NCBI GenBank assembly: GCA_001970955.1
Contig: MPUH01000452.1
Coordinates: 1 to 53,514 of the forward strand
Direction: 5' to 3'
DNA: 53,514 nucleotides
Source of the DNA: Stentor coeruleus
Lineage: Eukaryota > Ciliophora > Heterotrichea > Heterotrichida > Stentoridae
Below are positions 1 to 9,643 of the stretch, in pieces. The translations under genes were made by a program, and so were the position numbers. The notes under the pieces were generated by a model, which was not told the origin of the DNA, did no database searches, and worked only from the letters and a program-made list of their open reading frames with translations. Within the stretch, counting starts at the first letter, position 1, and the number at the start of each line of letters is the position of its first letter.

Positions 1-280
1 TATGATTTCACGAGTTAAGCATACCAAAAATAGAACTTTCTATATCATTTTACAAAACTTATATATTATTTTGTATATATCACATAACCTTACTTATTCT
101 TATTTTTTCTAATACCTTTATTTTTTTATGTGTAATTTTGGTATGCAACATAAAATCTTCTCATCATAAAATCCTTAAAAAAACCATCATCTACCCTAAC
201 CCTACGTCAAAACTCATCCATAAAATTCATCTATTCCATATAAAATACTACTTATCCCTATTCTTAATCTTCTACCTTCT
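1..280. other. 3' flank of SCOT gene, no gene seen
   Basis: No reading frame or RNA gene is supported here. The stretch becomes strongly C-rich towards the SCOT stop codon: positions 181-240 hold 20 C and 1 G. GCATACCAAAA at 19-29 and its reverse complement at 136-146 form an 11-bp inverted repeat of doubtful meaning. Confidence 0.6.
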
Positions 281-1780
281 CTAATTCAAATCTTCCAAAG
301 CTTTTTCCCCTTTCAAATCCCAATTCTGTTTCATCTTAGTAATCCTCGAAGGTGTATAAAACTTAGCTGTCGTATGTTTACTAACATAATCTAAATCATA
401 CCCATCCGCAATTTCAATCAAAGTCATTCCTGTATCTTTTCTAAACTCAAAAACCCCTAATTCAGTAATAAGCATATCCACAGATTTTTTTCCTGTTATA
501 GGCAATGTACATTTTTCTACAACTCTTGGTGCCCCTTTGGCAGTATGTTCCATACAAACAACTAATTTTGATGAACTTGCAGCAAGATCCATAGCTCCAC
601 CCATACCTCTAACAACTTTTCCTGGAACAACCCAACTAGCAAAATCTCCATCTTGGGATACTTGTAAAGCTCCAACACAAGTTAAATCTAAATGTCCTCC
701 TCTTATAAGCCCAAAACTTGTTGCCATAGAAAATATAGATGCACCTTTAGCTAAAGTTATACTTTCCTTACCAGCATTAGTATTATCAGGATCTTCTTGA
801 CCTTTTTCAGGATATGGGCCAATACCAAGAAGTCCATTTTCTCCATGTAGCATAATATCTGTTCCTTTAGGTATATATTCAGTAATTAAAGTTGGGATCC
901 CGACACCTAAATTGACACACATGCCGGTTTTTATTTCAAAAGTTGCCCTTCTAGCTATAGTTTCTCTAGCTTTTGCCCCTGGGCTTTGACTGATTTTACT
1001 TGCTCTTTGGTCTCTTAATATAAGGTTTTCAAAAGGTTTTTCATATTTTTCCCCTTTGACTATTCTATTAACCAATATCCCAGGAACATGGATTTCATCT
1101 GGATCCAATTCCCCAACACCAACAAGTTCCTCAACTTCAGCTATTGTCACTTTTGCTGTCCCAGGAAGGTCCATATTCATATTCCTCGCTGTTCTTCTAA
1201 AAACTAAATTCCCCATAGGATCAGCTTTCCATGCTTTTATTAAAGCGAAATCTGTACTAACTGCTTCTTCATATAAGTATTTTTTCCCTTTATGTATCTT
1301 AAAAGTCTTAGGAAGTGATACTCTTTCAACAGTTTTTCCTCCTCTAGAAAACTTTGTTGGAAAACCTCCCGTTTCAACTAGAGAATCTGCACCTGTTGAT
1401 GTATAAAAACCTAAAATTCCTGTGCTTGATGAACGGAGTTTCTCTACAAAAATCCCGATTGGAATAAAATTTACTTCTAGTTCGCCATTGAGGTACTGTC
1501 TTTCAACCTCATCATTGGCTCCAATATAAGTTGCGTATACTGTTGATACTTGTTTGTTTATAAATAATGGACCTACACCTTTATATGTTGTTCCTGTGCA
1601 AAGAGTATACATTGTCAAGTCTCTTATATCCCTTTGGCAAAGAGCCTGGACTAAGTTTTCTGGCACACCGCACAGACTGAAGCCCCCGACTGATATGCTT
1701 TTTCCGCTTTTTATGTCGGCAACAGCTTCTTCTGAACTTTTGAACACTTTGTTTATCATCCTTTTTGCGAACCTGATCAT
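281..1780 (-). CDS. OXCT1: Succinyl-CoA:3-ketoacid CoA transferase (SCOT)
   Basis: Moves CoA from succinyl-CoA to acetoacetate in mitochondria, the step that lets ketone bodies be used. The frame gives 499 aa from the ATG at 1780-1778. A longer open frame runs upstream but opens with TTG, so I chose the ATG. Both halves of the family are present in one chain. The alpha-like half begins about residue 15 with a GGFSLCGVPE motif. The beta-like half carries HGENGLLGIGPYP, whose Glu (about residue 314) is the CoA-carrying catalytic residue of the family, and a later GGAMDL motif. The N-terminus (MIRFAKRMINKVFKSS) is basic and Glu-free, as expected of a mitochondrial targeting peptide. Length is typical (human enzyme about 520 aa). 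Stop is TAG. No intron is needed. Confidence 0.96.
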   Translation of the reverse strand: MIRFAKRMINKVFKSSEEAVADIKSGKSISVGGFSLCGVPENLVQALCQRDIRDLTMYTLCTGTTYKGVGPLFINKQVSTVYATYIGANDEVERQYLNGELEVNFIPIGIFVEKLRSSSTGILGFYTSTGADSLVETGGFPTKFSRGGKTVERVSLPKTFKIHKGKKYLYEEAVSTDFALIKAWKADPMGNLVFRRTARNMNMDLPGTAKVTIAEVEELVGVGELDPDEIHVPGILVNRIVKGEKYEKPFENLILRDQRASKISQSPGAKARETIARRATFEIKTGMCVNLGVGIPTLITEYIPKGTDIMLHGENGLLGIGPYPEKGQEDPDNTNAGKESITLAKGASIFSMATSFGLIRGGHLDLTCVGALQVSQDGDFASWVVPGKVVRGMGGAMDLAASSSKLVVCMEHTAKGAPRVVEKCTLPITGKKSVDMLITELGVFEFRKDTGMTLIEIADGYDLDYVSKHTTAKFYTPSRITKMKQNWDLKGEKALEDLN

Positions 1781-2455
1781 ATTTTTATGACTTTGCCATT
1801 TGTCAATATTACCCACAAGCAATTAGGATATAAAGGCTTTTTGGAAATATCATATATAACGTTATTATATAAGAAGTAGTTTTGATTACTCATGTATTTT
1901 ATTCAAGATAGGTGTATTATTGAATTTGGTTGTTGATGAATTTAATAGGTTTCTAAGAGTCACCCTCATTAGCGATTTTAATAAAAATCATCAATTCAGG
2001 ATTTGCGGAATCAAAAATCTCATAGTCTCTTGTTAGTATTTTCCCTGATTTCCATTATCTGAACTTTGTATTATTCTTGACATCTTTATTTATTGGAATA
2101 TAAGATAAAGCAGAGAGTTAATTAGAATATAGATGATAGTAGTGATATGTGGGCTAATAACAAACTCAAAGGATGAAAATTGTGGGATTATAAAATTTAA
2201 AGGGAATTAAGGTTTTGAATTAGAATTGATAATTTTATCATTTGAGATAGCATTAGTTTTTTAGTTTTAGAATGCTAGTATATACTTGATAACTTTTATA
2301 GCAGAAAAATAAAAAAGTTGTTTTTAAATTATTTGCAAGAAAATACTATGCTTATAATTATGTTATTTTAAATTCATCAAATGCACAAAATTTGCATAAA
2401 CCTTAATCCTTCATTCCAATAATAAATTTACATCCATTTTTCATTTACTATAAAT
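1781..2455. other. Head-to-head spacer
   Basis: Lies between two divergent genes. No gene is seen. The left part is G-rich and the last 80 nt are C-rich with almost no G. Presumably it holds both promoters, but I recognise no defined element. Confidence 0.6.
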
Positions 2456-2842
2456 ATGTTCTTTATATGCTTTCAACTAATACTTAGCGCATCATTAACT
2501 ATTGAAGAAAAAGAAGAAGCTTGCTACCTTTTATCAACAGCTTCTATTGCCAAAAGACATAATGAAATTCATGATCATGCGAAATCAAGAGAAGATTTGC
2601 TATTAGAGGAATTAAAACCAAAACTTAGTGAAGATACTTTTAATTATTGTATGGAAAGTATAGCAGAAGAATTAGCATTAAAAATTATTGGTGATAGGAC
2701 TCATGCTATTGTTCATAGTAAAAATTTCAATATTGGTCTGGAGAGATACAAGACAAAAGATGATGTTAAATCAGACAAAAGCTTTTATGAAGTGAGAAAA
2801 AGAATGAATTCAAGATTAGCTTCAAGAAAAAGCAGAAAATAA
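2456..2842 (+). CDS. Small putative secreted protein, unknown family
   Basis: 128 aa. I do not recognise the family. The first 14 residues are hydrophobic (MFFICFQLILSASL) and followed by an acidic stretch, which fits a cleaved signal peptide, so the product probably enters the secretory route. The rest is charged and predicted helical, with a Cys near residue 22 and another near residue 65 that could form a disulfide. The end is basic (SRLASRKSRK). The ATG follows a C-rich, AT-rich leader like those of other + strand genes here, and codon composition resembles its neighbours. It stands alone between a divergent and a convergent gene. Confidence 0.7.
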   Translation: MFFICFQLILSASLTIEEKEEACYLLSTASIAKRHNEIHDHAKSREDLLLEELKPKLSEDTFNYCMESIAEELALKIIGDRTHAIVHSKNFNIGLERYKTKDDVKSDKSFYEVRKRMNSRLASRKSRK

Positions 2843-3687
2843 ATATAAGTTTTTTTTTCAAAATTAGTTTTCTTTAATTTTTATAGATTAATTAGAGTGA
2901 TAATCATTAAGGCACTAGTATAAAATAAAAAAATATGCCATAAGGAGAAATTATATAAAGTTTTTTAGGATTAAAAATTGTGGCCATTTTCTATTTAAAG
3001 GATACTTATAAATTCTATTATAAAATCAAGACAGTTTTTATATCCTTGTTCTCCACTTAGATCTTTGTACCATAACCCAAAAATTTATATTTTTTTTTTT
3101 TCTAAGCATTTCTCAATTCACCTATGCGTCCTTATCTTCTTATAGAAAACTTAAAATCTTTTTGTATTATTAAAGCATTAACTTTTAAGTATATTTTCTA
3201 TATACCAATATTCTTCAAACATAAATTTTTATCATATATCATCATCCCTATAACAAAGCATTTATTTTCCTCCATATCCTTCTTATCCTCAACCACCTTC
3301 TATTTAACTCTTATAGAGACATCCTAAACTTTTTTTACCTCATATAATCAACTAAGCCCAAATAACTCTTTATATAAACTAATAGTTTTCAAATCAACAC
3401 ACATTTTTTCTCTTAAAAAAAAACTAAAAAGCTCCTCTAAAACCTATAAAAAATTCTCCTCACATTCATTTATCCAATATTATCCATTCCCAACTCCCAA
3501 TTTCCCTCTAAAAAACCTAAAAATTTATCATAAAAAACTTCCACAAGCCAAATCCCCAATAATATCATATTTCATTCAAACTATACCTTTTATTAAAAAA
3601 AAATCTTTCTCCTGTATTTTCTTCTATACTAAAATCAAATCTTTAAGGTTTTTATATTAACACCAAAACATTCAGAGTCCATATTAA
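2843..3687. other. Convergent spacer
   Basis: About 845 nt between two gene ends. The left part is relatively G-rich. From about 3240 to the right end it is C-rich and nearly G-free. A short open frame at 3124-3327 looks like a by-product of low-complexity sequence. No RNA gene recognised. Confidence 0.55.
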
Positions 3688-4131
3688 TTATCTCTTCGAC
3701 TTTACTATAGTCTTGAACTCACGCAAGTCAATGGCTCCGTCTTTATCAGCGTCAAAAGCTTTGACCATGTTGATAGCTTCATCATTGGTAACTTGCTCTG
3801 AGACTTCTTTAGCAGCTTGAATCAAGTCTTCAGGAGTTATCTTCCCATTCTGATGCTTATCAAAACTAGCAAAAATAGCTGAAAGGGTCTCATCATTAGC
3901 GAAAGGGTCGAAGTCAGGACTGGTAATTGTTTGAAAGTCCTTATAAGTAATAACTCCATCATCAGTCCTATCATAAAGAGTAAGATAAGCCATTATAGTA
4001 TCGTGAAGAGCTTCATAACCGTTCTCACAAAGAAGCTGGGAAATCCCTTGAAGTGGAGCTTGTTCAGTAAGAGGGATTTTTAGCGAATTCCAAACGAAAT
4101 CTGCTGTACTTTTCAGCTTTTTTTGAGCCAT
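3688..4131 (-). CDS. EF-hand calcium-binding protein
   Basis: 147 aa, the size of calmodulin and centrin-type proteins. Three EF-hand loops can be placed: residues 54-65 (D-T-D-G spacing), 91-102 (D-H-N-G) and 127-138 (DADKDGAIDLRE). Only the third has acidic residues at all the canonical coordinating positions. The first has Thr at position 3 and the second His at position 3 and Asn at position 5, so calcium binding there is uncertain. The region before residue 50 may be a degenerate fourth hand. It could be a distant centrin or spasmin-like protein or a calmodulin-like sensor; the sequence does not settle it. The start is the ATG at 4131-4129. Confidence 0.88.
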   Translation of the reverse strand: MAQKKLKSTADFVWNSLKIPLTEQAPLQGISQLLCENGYEALHDTIMAYLTLYDRTDDGVITYKDFQTITSPDFDPFANDETLSAIFASFDKHQNGKITPEDLIQAAKEVSEQVTNDEAINMVKAFDADKDGAIDLREFKTIVKSKR

Positions 4132-4247
4132 ATTTGATTATTGTCTTGTGCAAATAAACTTTTTGTGCAGATTTAGTCACTTAATTCTTATAATAAAAAC
4201 AAAGAGGCTTGTAGAATATAGGAATTTAGATAGTCAAAAGCTTACAA

Positions 4248-4850
4248 CTAATTATGGGAAATAATCTCTCCACGTGTAAACAACTTTTTATTGAAGACGA
4301 ATTGAAAGACTTCTTCATCAGGGTTGCATGTTATGGGTAAACACTCAGGGATGTTATTTTTTCTAAGACTTTCAGCATTTTTTGGAGAGTTTTTTTCATC
4401 AGGGTCTTGCTTTTTATCTTTTTTATGGAAGAAATCTTTGAGTTTTTCTTTGAATTTTTTTTTGTTCTGACTTTGTTCCTGTTTAGACTTGTGCTTATTT
4501 TCTTCTATAGACATGGCAATTGCTTTTTGCATTTGCGCCATATAATTTTCTTCGATTCTGTCATTTTCAGCTAATGCTGCTTCAATTTCTTTCCTTGTAG
4601 ATTCGTCTTGAACTTTATATTCAGGTTGGCTTTCGTCTAGTTCTAAAAAGTTCTCATTAAGTATAGGCTCTTTTTTTGTTGGCTTAGAATCTTCAGGTTT
4701 CACACTTGCATCGTCTTTCATTTTTAAAAGCACTTCTGCAGTTTTATTGACTTTTCCTTTACACATATCTAAGATGTTTTCTATAACTTCAAGGTCGACA
4801 TCATCAAACATCCCAGCAAGATCAGCAAGTTTTTGACTTTTTGTTTCCAT
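4248..4850 (-). CDS. CUE-domain ubiquitin-binding protein
   Basis: 200 aa. Residues about 7-45 match a CUE domain, a three-helix ubiquitin-binding module: a Met-Phe pair (GMF) opens the domain and a di-Leu (EVLLKM) closes it, the two positions that touch ubiquitin in known CUE domains. After that the protein is acidic and then lysine-rich with a likely helix around residues 90-150 (EENYMAQMQKAIAMSIEENK resembles a ubiquitin-interacting helix). I cannot name the pathway. ATG at 4850-4848. The gene sits 116 nt from the EF-hand gene on the same strand. Confidence 0.78.
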   Translation of the reverse strand: METKSQKLADLAGMFDDVDLEVIENILDMCKGKVNKTAEVLLKMKDDASVKPEDSKPTKKEPILNENFLELDESQPEYKVQDESTRKEIEAALAENDRIEENYMAQMQKAIAMSIEENKHKSKQEQSQNKKKFKEKLKDFFHKKDKKQDPDEKNSPKNAESLRKNNIPECLPITCNPDEEVFQFVFNKKLFTRGEIISHN

Positions 4851-5345
4851 ATTGATATACTTATATCTAAAATAATGTGTTTAGGAAATGATTTAGATGA
4901 TTTTTAGGTTTTGTTGCTGGAAGGTTTGGTTTTTAATAAGGATTGAATTGGATTTTTTAATATGATAAAGATAGATTGTCCTGTGGTTTGAAGTAAAAAT
5001 TATGTAGAATTTTTTATGATAAGTGATTCGGTTGGGATTGAGGATGGTTTAGGATGAGGAATGAATATGGTTTTTGAAAGAGGATTTTGTTATGAAATAT
5101 AGAATTTACAGTCTTTAGGGTAATAATTTATTGATTTGGCGCTATGGAAAATTAGATGTTTTAAAATCATTATTATATAATATAGTTGTTATGTGTGAAT
5201 TTAAAAAATAATTTAAGTTGTGGTTATCAATAATGTTAAGTTTTATAGAAGGATTAAATCATATCAAAAGTGATAATCCCAGTCCAAAACCCTAAAAATT
5301 CCTATAAAATTTAAGCAACCCAATAGCTTATCTCCATAATAAAAT
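4851..5345. other. Head-to-head spacer with skew switch
   Basis: Divergent promoters for the CUE gene (left) and the dynactin gene (right). Positions 5041-5100 hold 18 G and no C, while 5281-5340 hold 15 C and 3 G. No gene. Confidence 0.65.
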
Positions 5346-8300
5346 ATGGACCCTAAAAAAGTCGAGGACAAGTCAAAGTCTTTATTCAAAATTGGCAGCA
5401 GGGTGTCAGTAAAGACCGCGCAACAAAGTGGACTACTCGGGACAATCCGTTTCTACGGGACAATGACAGGGTCAACAGGGAATTGGGTGGGTGTTGAGCT
5501 CGACAGTGCATTAGGAAAATGCAATGGTACTCAAGGTGGTGTAAAGTACTTTGAATGCAAAAACAACTTTGGGATCTTTGTCAGAAGTACTCAAGTCAAG
5601 CTTTTAGAAGAAGAAGCAAGTTTTTCTAAGCCATCAAGTTCAATACCATCAGCCTCTTCCATTAAACCTAAAAAGCCAGATGAACCAGCTAAAGCTGATA
5701 TATCAATAAGCGACACTTCTGAAGAACGTACAAGGGAAGAAGTCAAGTTAAAAATCGCTGAAAAAAAGCAAAAAATCGTTGACCAGATCAAAAAAGACCA
5801 AAAAGACGAGAATATAAAAAGTGAAGAAGTCAGCAGCGAATTATCTTTAATACAAAAAGAAGAAACTATCAAAATGCTCAAACAAGACCTGCAAAAAGCT
5901 GCAAGCGAACTAGAAAAAGCTAAAAAAACTATCTCTATGAACAATGAGAAAATGAATGAAATGACATCAAGGATTAACCTTTTAGAACAACAATCAAAGT
6001 TTTCTAAAAAACCTACTGATGTTGATGACTTGATTGAAACTTTAACCTTAGAAAAAGACATAGCCGAAGAAAATGCTGAAAATTTGCAGAAAGAACTTGA
6101 CGATTGCAAGCAAGAAATCCAAGATTTAAAAGAAGAAATAGAATTGATGAATTTAGAAAGGGAACAATTACAAGCTGAAATGACTGATACTGAAAACGAT
6201 AGTGGCTTTGATTCTGTGGATTATAAGCTAGCTTTAAAAAAATTATATGCGGACTCACAAAATTCTAGAGTGACATATGAAAATAGAATCCAAGAATTAG
6301 AAAACAAACTTGCTGATGTGCCAAATGTTGAAGCTAAAATGAAACAAGTGTCTGATTTACGTCAAGAACTAGCATCAAAACAAAGAGAAATTTTTAATTT
6401 AAAAGAAGCATTAGAAGAAGCAGGACAATATTCAGAATTAGTAGAAAAGTTAACTGAAGACACTTATAATAAAACTGAAAAAATTAAAGAACTTGAAGAT
6501 AGAGTTAGAGAACTCCAAGAACTTCATGAACTTGAAGAGCAAATAAACGAAGATCAAGCTGAGCTCGAAAAGACTTTAAATGGAGAAATACATGATAGAG
6601 ATGTGACGATACAAAACTTGAAAAATGAATTGACGAAAATGGAACAACAAAAAGCAGATTATGAGAAAACAATCAACCAATTTCGAGTCAGGGTTTGTGA
6701 GCTACAGAATGATATTGAGTCACTTAAAGACCAACTTGCTGATACAGGTGAGGAAGAAAAAGCGAAAAAAATGCAACAACTGATGGAAAAAAATATAATG
6801 ATCAATAATAAAATGAGAGAAATGATGACAATGCATATAAACGGTAAGCTAAATGAGATTTTATATCTAACACTTGTAAACAAAGTTGCATATATGGAAG
6901 CAAGTATACCAAATAATGTATTAGAATTATTAGAAATCGGTACTTTGAATAACTATTTGCTTATAAACAGTCTATGTGGTAAGACTTATATACTATTTTC
7001 TGAAGTTTTAAGAGCGACAATAGACACTGCTCATGACAAGTATTTAATAAGATGGATCGCAAATCTTGGAGCCCTATGTATAAATCTTATATATGATCTA
7101 GCAGGTATGGAAGACTACTTGAAAACAAAAAATCAAAAAGAGTACATCGACTTTATGAAAACTGTTGACTGGGGACAAATGCTTGCTATAAACTCAAATG
7201 TAGACGGTTTTCTAAAGCTTTTAAAAGAAGGTGGGATAAGTTCATCAATATCCCTTGACAACTTTAACTGCTCAGTAGGGATAATCCATCATTTTTCTAT
7301 ACAAAGTGTACCTGATTTCTCAGGGAAAATCATGATGTCCCGAGGTTGTTTTTTGATAAGTATCGGCATTTATTGTCTAGTCCAAATGTATGCTCTTGAT
7401 GACTCTATTGCTGGTGCTGTTGATTATAAAGATTTATTAACAAGATGTCTAACTTTAGGGAAAACTTTTATTGATATTGGTGGAGATGAAGACTCAAGTC
7501 CATTAAGAAGTTTAGCTGAAATCTTATCAGCACGGTCATCAGCTGTAACTAAGATTCTTTTTGACAATGAAATTATTGATTATTCTTCTTATAATTGGGT
7601 TGAGTGGTTTTCTGCTAGTGATAAAGATGTAAAGTCAATTCCAACACTTAGTGTTATTAAAAAGTCAGAAGAAAAATCTAAATCAGGACCTTGGAAAGCA
7701 CAAGCTTTAGTGATTAAAGAAAAACTTAGTAAATTTGAAGAGACTAATAGGGATTTGGAAGATGCTAGGATGAGTATTAAAGCACAGAATATAAAAATGG
7801 CAAAACTTGAGAAGGATTTGAATGAACTTAAAGTAGCTAAAGTAAGCTTAGAAAGTCGTTTGGCTGATGCTCATGCGAAATCACAGAGACTTGCTCAGTT
7901 GGAAATAGAAAAAAAGCGTCTTCAGGATAGAGAAAAGTATTTTGAAGAAAGTTTAGAAGCTGTGAACTCGGAAATAGAAAAGTTCCAAGATAAATGCAAG
8001 AGTTTAGAAGAAGAACTCGCTGGATATAAAGAAAAAGAACATGATACAAAACAACAAGTTTCAGCTAGTCTTGTATCTACAGAGTCTGGAGGATTACTCA
8101 ATATGCTTAGAGGTAGCACAATTACAAGACATGGCGCTGGGGCAATTGGCCAAGACGAACTTGAAACCTTTTCAGCTATAATCGACCATTATAAAATACA
8201 GAAAAAACAATTACATTCTTCAATACTTAAAAGCCAAGTTAGAGAAATTCCTAAATTCATTGCTAATGAAATCAATCCAGCCAAAGCTAAAATTGAAAGT

Positions 8301-8612
8301 GTATATTCTGCGCAGTCTAAATTGAAAAAAGATATTAGCAAATTAAGGGTTATTGATCTTAGTGATAAAAATTGTAGAGAAAAAGTTGCTAAAGAAAAAG
8401 AAAACCTTAGATCGTGTATTATTTCTGCTAAACAAAATGTTGAAGCTATTCAGAATATTATAAGCAGTGATGGGAGCTTGGGATCTTTTATTCATACTGG
8501 ACCAACAGGAACTTTGGGTAAAGTTGTATTAGGCAAAGGGTCTAATATAATTCCAGTTAGTATCACAATAGAGGAGTTTAAAGGTTTCAAAAAAATACTT
8601 AATCTTAACTAG
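5346..8612 (+). CDS. DCTN1: Dynactin subunit 1 (p150Glued)
   Basis: 1088 aa. The large dynactin subunit links cytoplasmic dynein to microtubules and cargo. Residues about 16-87 form a CAP-Gly domain, with the tubulin-tail binding motif present as GKCNG at 57-61 (consensus GKNDG). A low-complexity Ser/Pro/Lys linker follows, then a coiled coil at about 165-490. Residues about 500-760 are mostly non-coiled and match the intercoil dynactin domain. A second coiled coil runs about 780-900, and a mixed alpha tail completes the order seen in animal p150Glued. Length is somewhat short of the animal protein (about 1280 aa). The frame is open throughout and ends in TAG. Confidence 0.94.
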   Translation: MDPKKVEDKSKSLFKIGSRVSVKTAQQSGLLGTIRFYGTMTGSTGNWVGVELDSALGKCNGTQGGVKYFECKNNFGIFVRSTQVKLLEEEASFSKPSSSIPSASSIKPKKPDEPAKADISISDTSEERTREEVKLKIAEKKQKIVDQIKKDQKDENIKSEEVSSELSLIQKEETIKMLKQDLQKAASELEKAKKTISMNNEKMNEMTSRINLLEQQSKFSKKPTDVDDLIETLTLEKDIAEENAENLQKELDDCKQEIQDLKEEIELMNLEREQLQAEMTDTENDSGFDSVDYKLALKKLYADSQNSRVTYENRIQELENKLADVPNVEAKMKQVSDLRQELASKQREIFNLKEALEEAGQYSELVEKLTEDTYNKTEKIKELEDRVRELQELHELEEQINEDQAELEKTLNGEIHDRDVTIQNLKNELTKMEQQKADYEKTINQFRVRVCELQNDIESLKDQLADTGEEEKAKKMQQLMEKNIMINNKMREMMTMHINGKLNEILYLTLVNKVAYMEASIPNNVLELLEIGTLNNYLLINSLCGKTYILFSEVLRATIDTAHDKYLIRWIANLGALCINLIYDLAGMEDYLKTKNQKEYIDFMKTVDWGQMLAINSNVDGFLKLLKEGGISSSISLDNFNCSVGIIHHFSIQSVPDFSGKIMMSRGCFLISIGIYCLVQMYALDDSIAGAVDYKDLLTRCLTLGKTFIDIGGDEDSSPLRSLAEILSARSSAVTKILFDNEIIDYSSYNWVEWFSASDKDVKSIPTLSVIKKSEEKSKSGPWKAQALVIKEKLSKFEETNRDLEDARMSIKAQNIKMAKLEKDLNELKVAKVSLESRLADAHAKSQRLAQLEIEKKRLQDREKYFEESLEAVNSEIEKFQDKCKSLEEELAGYKEKEHDTKQQVSASLVSTESGGLLNMLRGSTITRHGAGAIGQDELETFSAIIDHYKIQKKQLHSSILKSQVREIPKFIANEINPAKAKIESVYSAQSKLKKDISKLRVIDLSDKNCREKVAKEKENLRSCIISAKQNVEAIQNIISSDGSLGSFIHTGPTGTLGKVVLGKGSNIIPVSITIEEFKGFKKILNLN

Positions 8613-9001
8613 TTTAGAATGATTTTGCCATGGTACTGCTATATTAAGGAGTTTAAAGGATTATATGAAAAAATAAAGTGACTTGGTTGTTGATTATAGG
8701 AAAAATATCATTGAATTATAAGATTATAGTAAAAAATGTTATGAAAAAAATATTTTTTTGATAATTTTAATTGGCTTATATATTTTTGTATGCTATGGTT
8801 TATAGATTTTTAACATCAAGTGAAAATATTGTGAGATTTTAATACAAAATATTATGTTTAAGACAATTGCCCCTAGGCTTTATCAGATAATTATATTGTA
8901 TTATATTAAATAACCTAAAAAAGAAAATATAAGCTCATATCCAAAACCTTTTTCAATTAAAATCTTATAGCAAATCTTATTTAGGAAAACAATTAGCTAC
9001 T
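8613..9001. other. Convergent spacer with skew switch
   Basis: Between the 3' ends of the dynactin and SAM genes. Positions 8641-8700 hold 14 G and 1 C; 8941-9000 hold 11 C and 4 G. No gene. Confidence 0.6.
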
Positions 9002-9643
9002 TTATTCGTTGTTCATAAGTTTCGAATAATACGACGCTCTTAATGGACTAACCTGCATATACTTATTCGGAAGAACTTTCTGTTTAGCAATCGAGCTTAT
9101 CGTAGGTTTAACAATCCTATCGATTTTAGGACTTGTTGAACTTAAATATTCCCTTTGATACTTCGAAGAATTAGTCGCCCTAACCGATTCCGGCTCAACC
9201 GTATCTTCTTGCATCTCAAGTATATCAGCTTGACACTTTTTAATAGCATCAATCATCTCTATCTGTCTCTGAGCAATATTCCCAGCCAATTGCATAATTT
9301 CTTTAAGTTTCTTATTATTTTCATCAACTTCCTTATACTGTTCCTCTTCAATTTCATCAGTTGGTGTAGTTTGAAAATTTTCCAACCCATTTAAAATTCT
9401 GTTTCTTGGACCAATTGGCAAGTTCATCTCAATTATATCGTTTTCTTTTAAATAAGGTAAATCTTCATAATAAATCTCGTTTTCCCTAAAAAGGTCGATA
9501 TAATCTTCGCATCGGACACTTTTCAAAAATTTAAAGAGCTTATCGTTAGTTTTTGTATATTTATCTGATGATTCTTGTATATATTGAAGTTTAGAGTTTC
9601 TTAATCCTGTTTTTTCTGTGTTTGAAAGCTTGAATTTGGACAT
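9002..9643 (-). CDS. SAM-domain protein
   Basis: 213 aa. Residues about 33-92 fit a sterile alpha motif: helix (KLFKFLKSVRCEDYIDLF), a central helix (YYEDLPYLKENDIIEMNL) and the closing GPRNRILNGLENF helix, with the Gly-Pro that commonly precedes SAM helix 5. SAM domains mostly mediate protein oligomerisation. The remainder is a short helical region at about 105-150 (likely coiled coil) and a basic, Ser-rich tail. No enzymatic motif. Start is the ATG at 9643-9641. A two-SAM gene near 42.5 kb in this window is a separate family member rather than a recent copy. Confidence 0.85.
   Translation of the reverse strand: MSKFKLSNTEKTGLRNSKLQYIQESSDKYTKTNDKLFKFLKSVRCEDYIDLFRENEIYYEDLPYLKENDIIEMNLPIGPRNRILNGLENFQTTPTDEIEEEQYKEVDENNKKLKEIMQLAGNIAQRQIEMIDAIKKCQADILEMQEDTVEPESVRATNSSKYQREYLSSTSPKIDRIVKPTISSIAKQKVLPNKYMQVSPLRASYYSKLMNNE

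Noticed and set aside
19..146. 11-bp inverted repeat at the left edge
   Set aside because: Too short and too widely spaced to support a mobile element end or hairpin without further evidence.
1781..1822. N-terminal extension of SCOT by 14 codons
   Set aside because: The extension begins with TTG and would disrupt the targeting-peptide layout; the ATG at 1780 is the first eukaryotic start.
3124..3327. 67-codon frame in a convergent spacer
   Set aside because: Low-complexity Phe/Ile/Ser composition, located in C-rich AT-rich spacer DNA, no domain.
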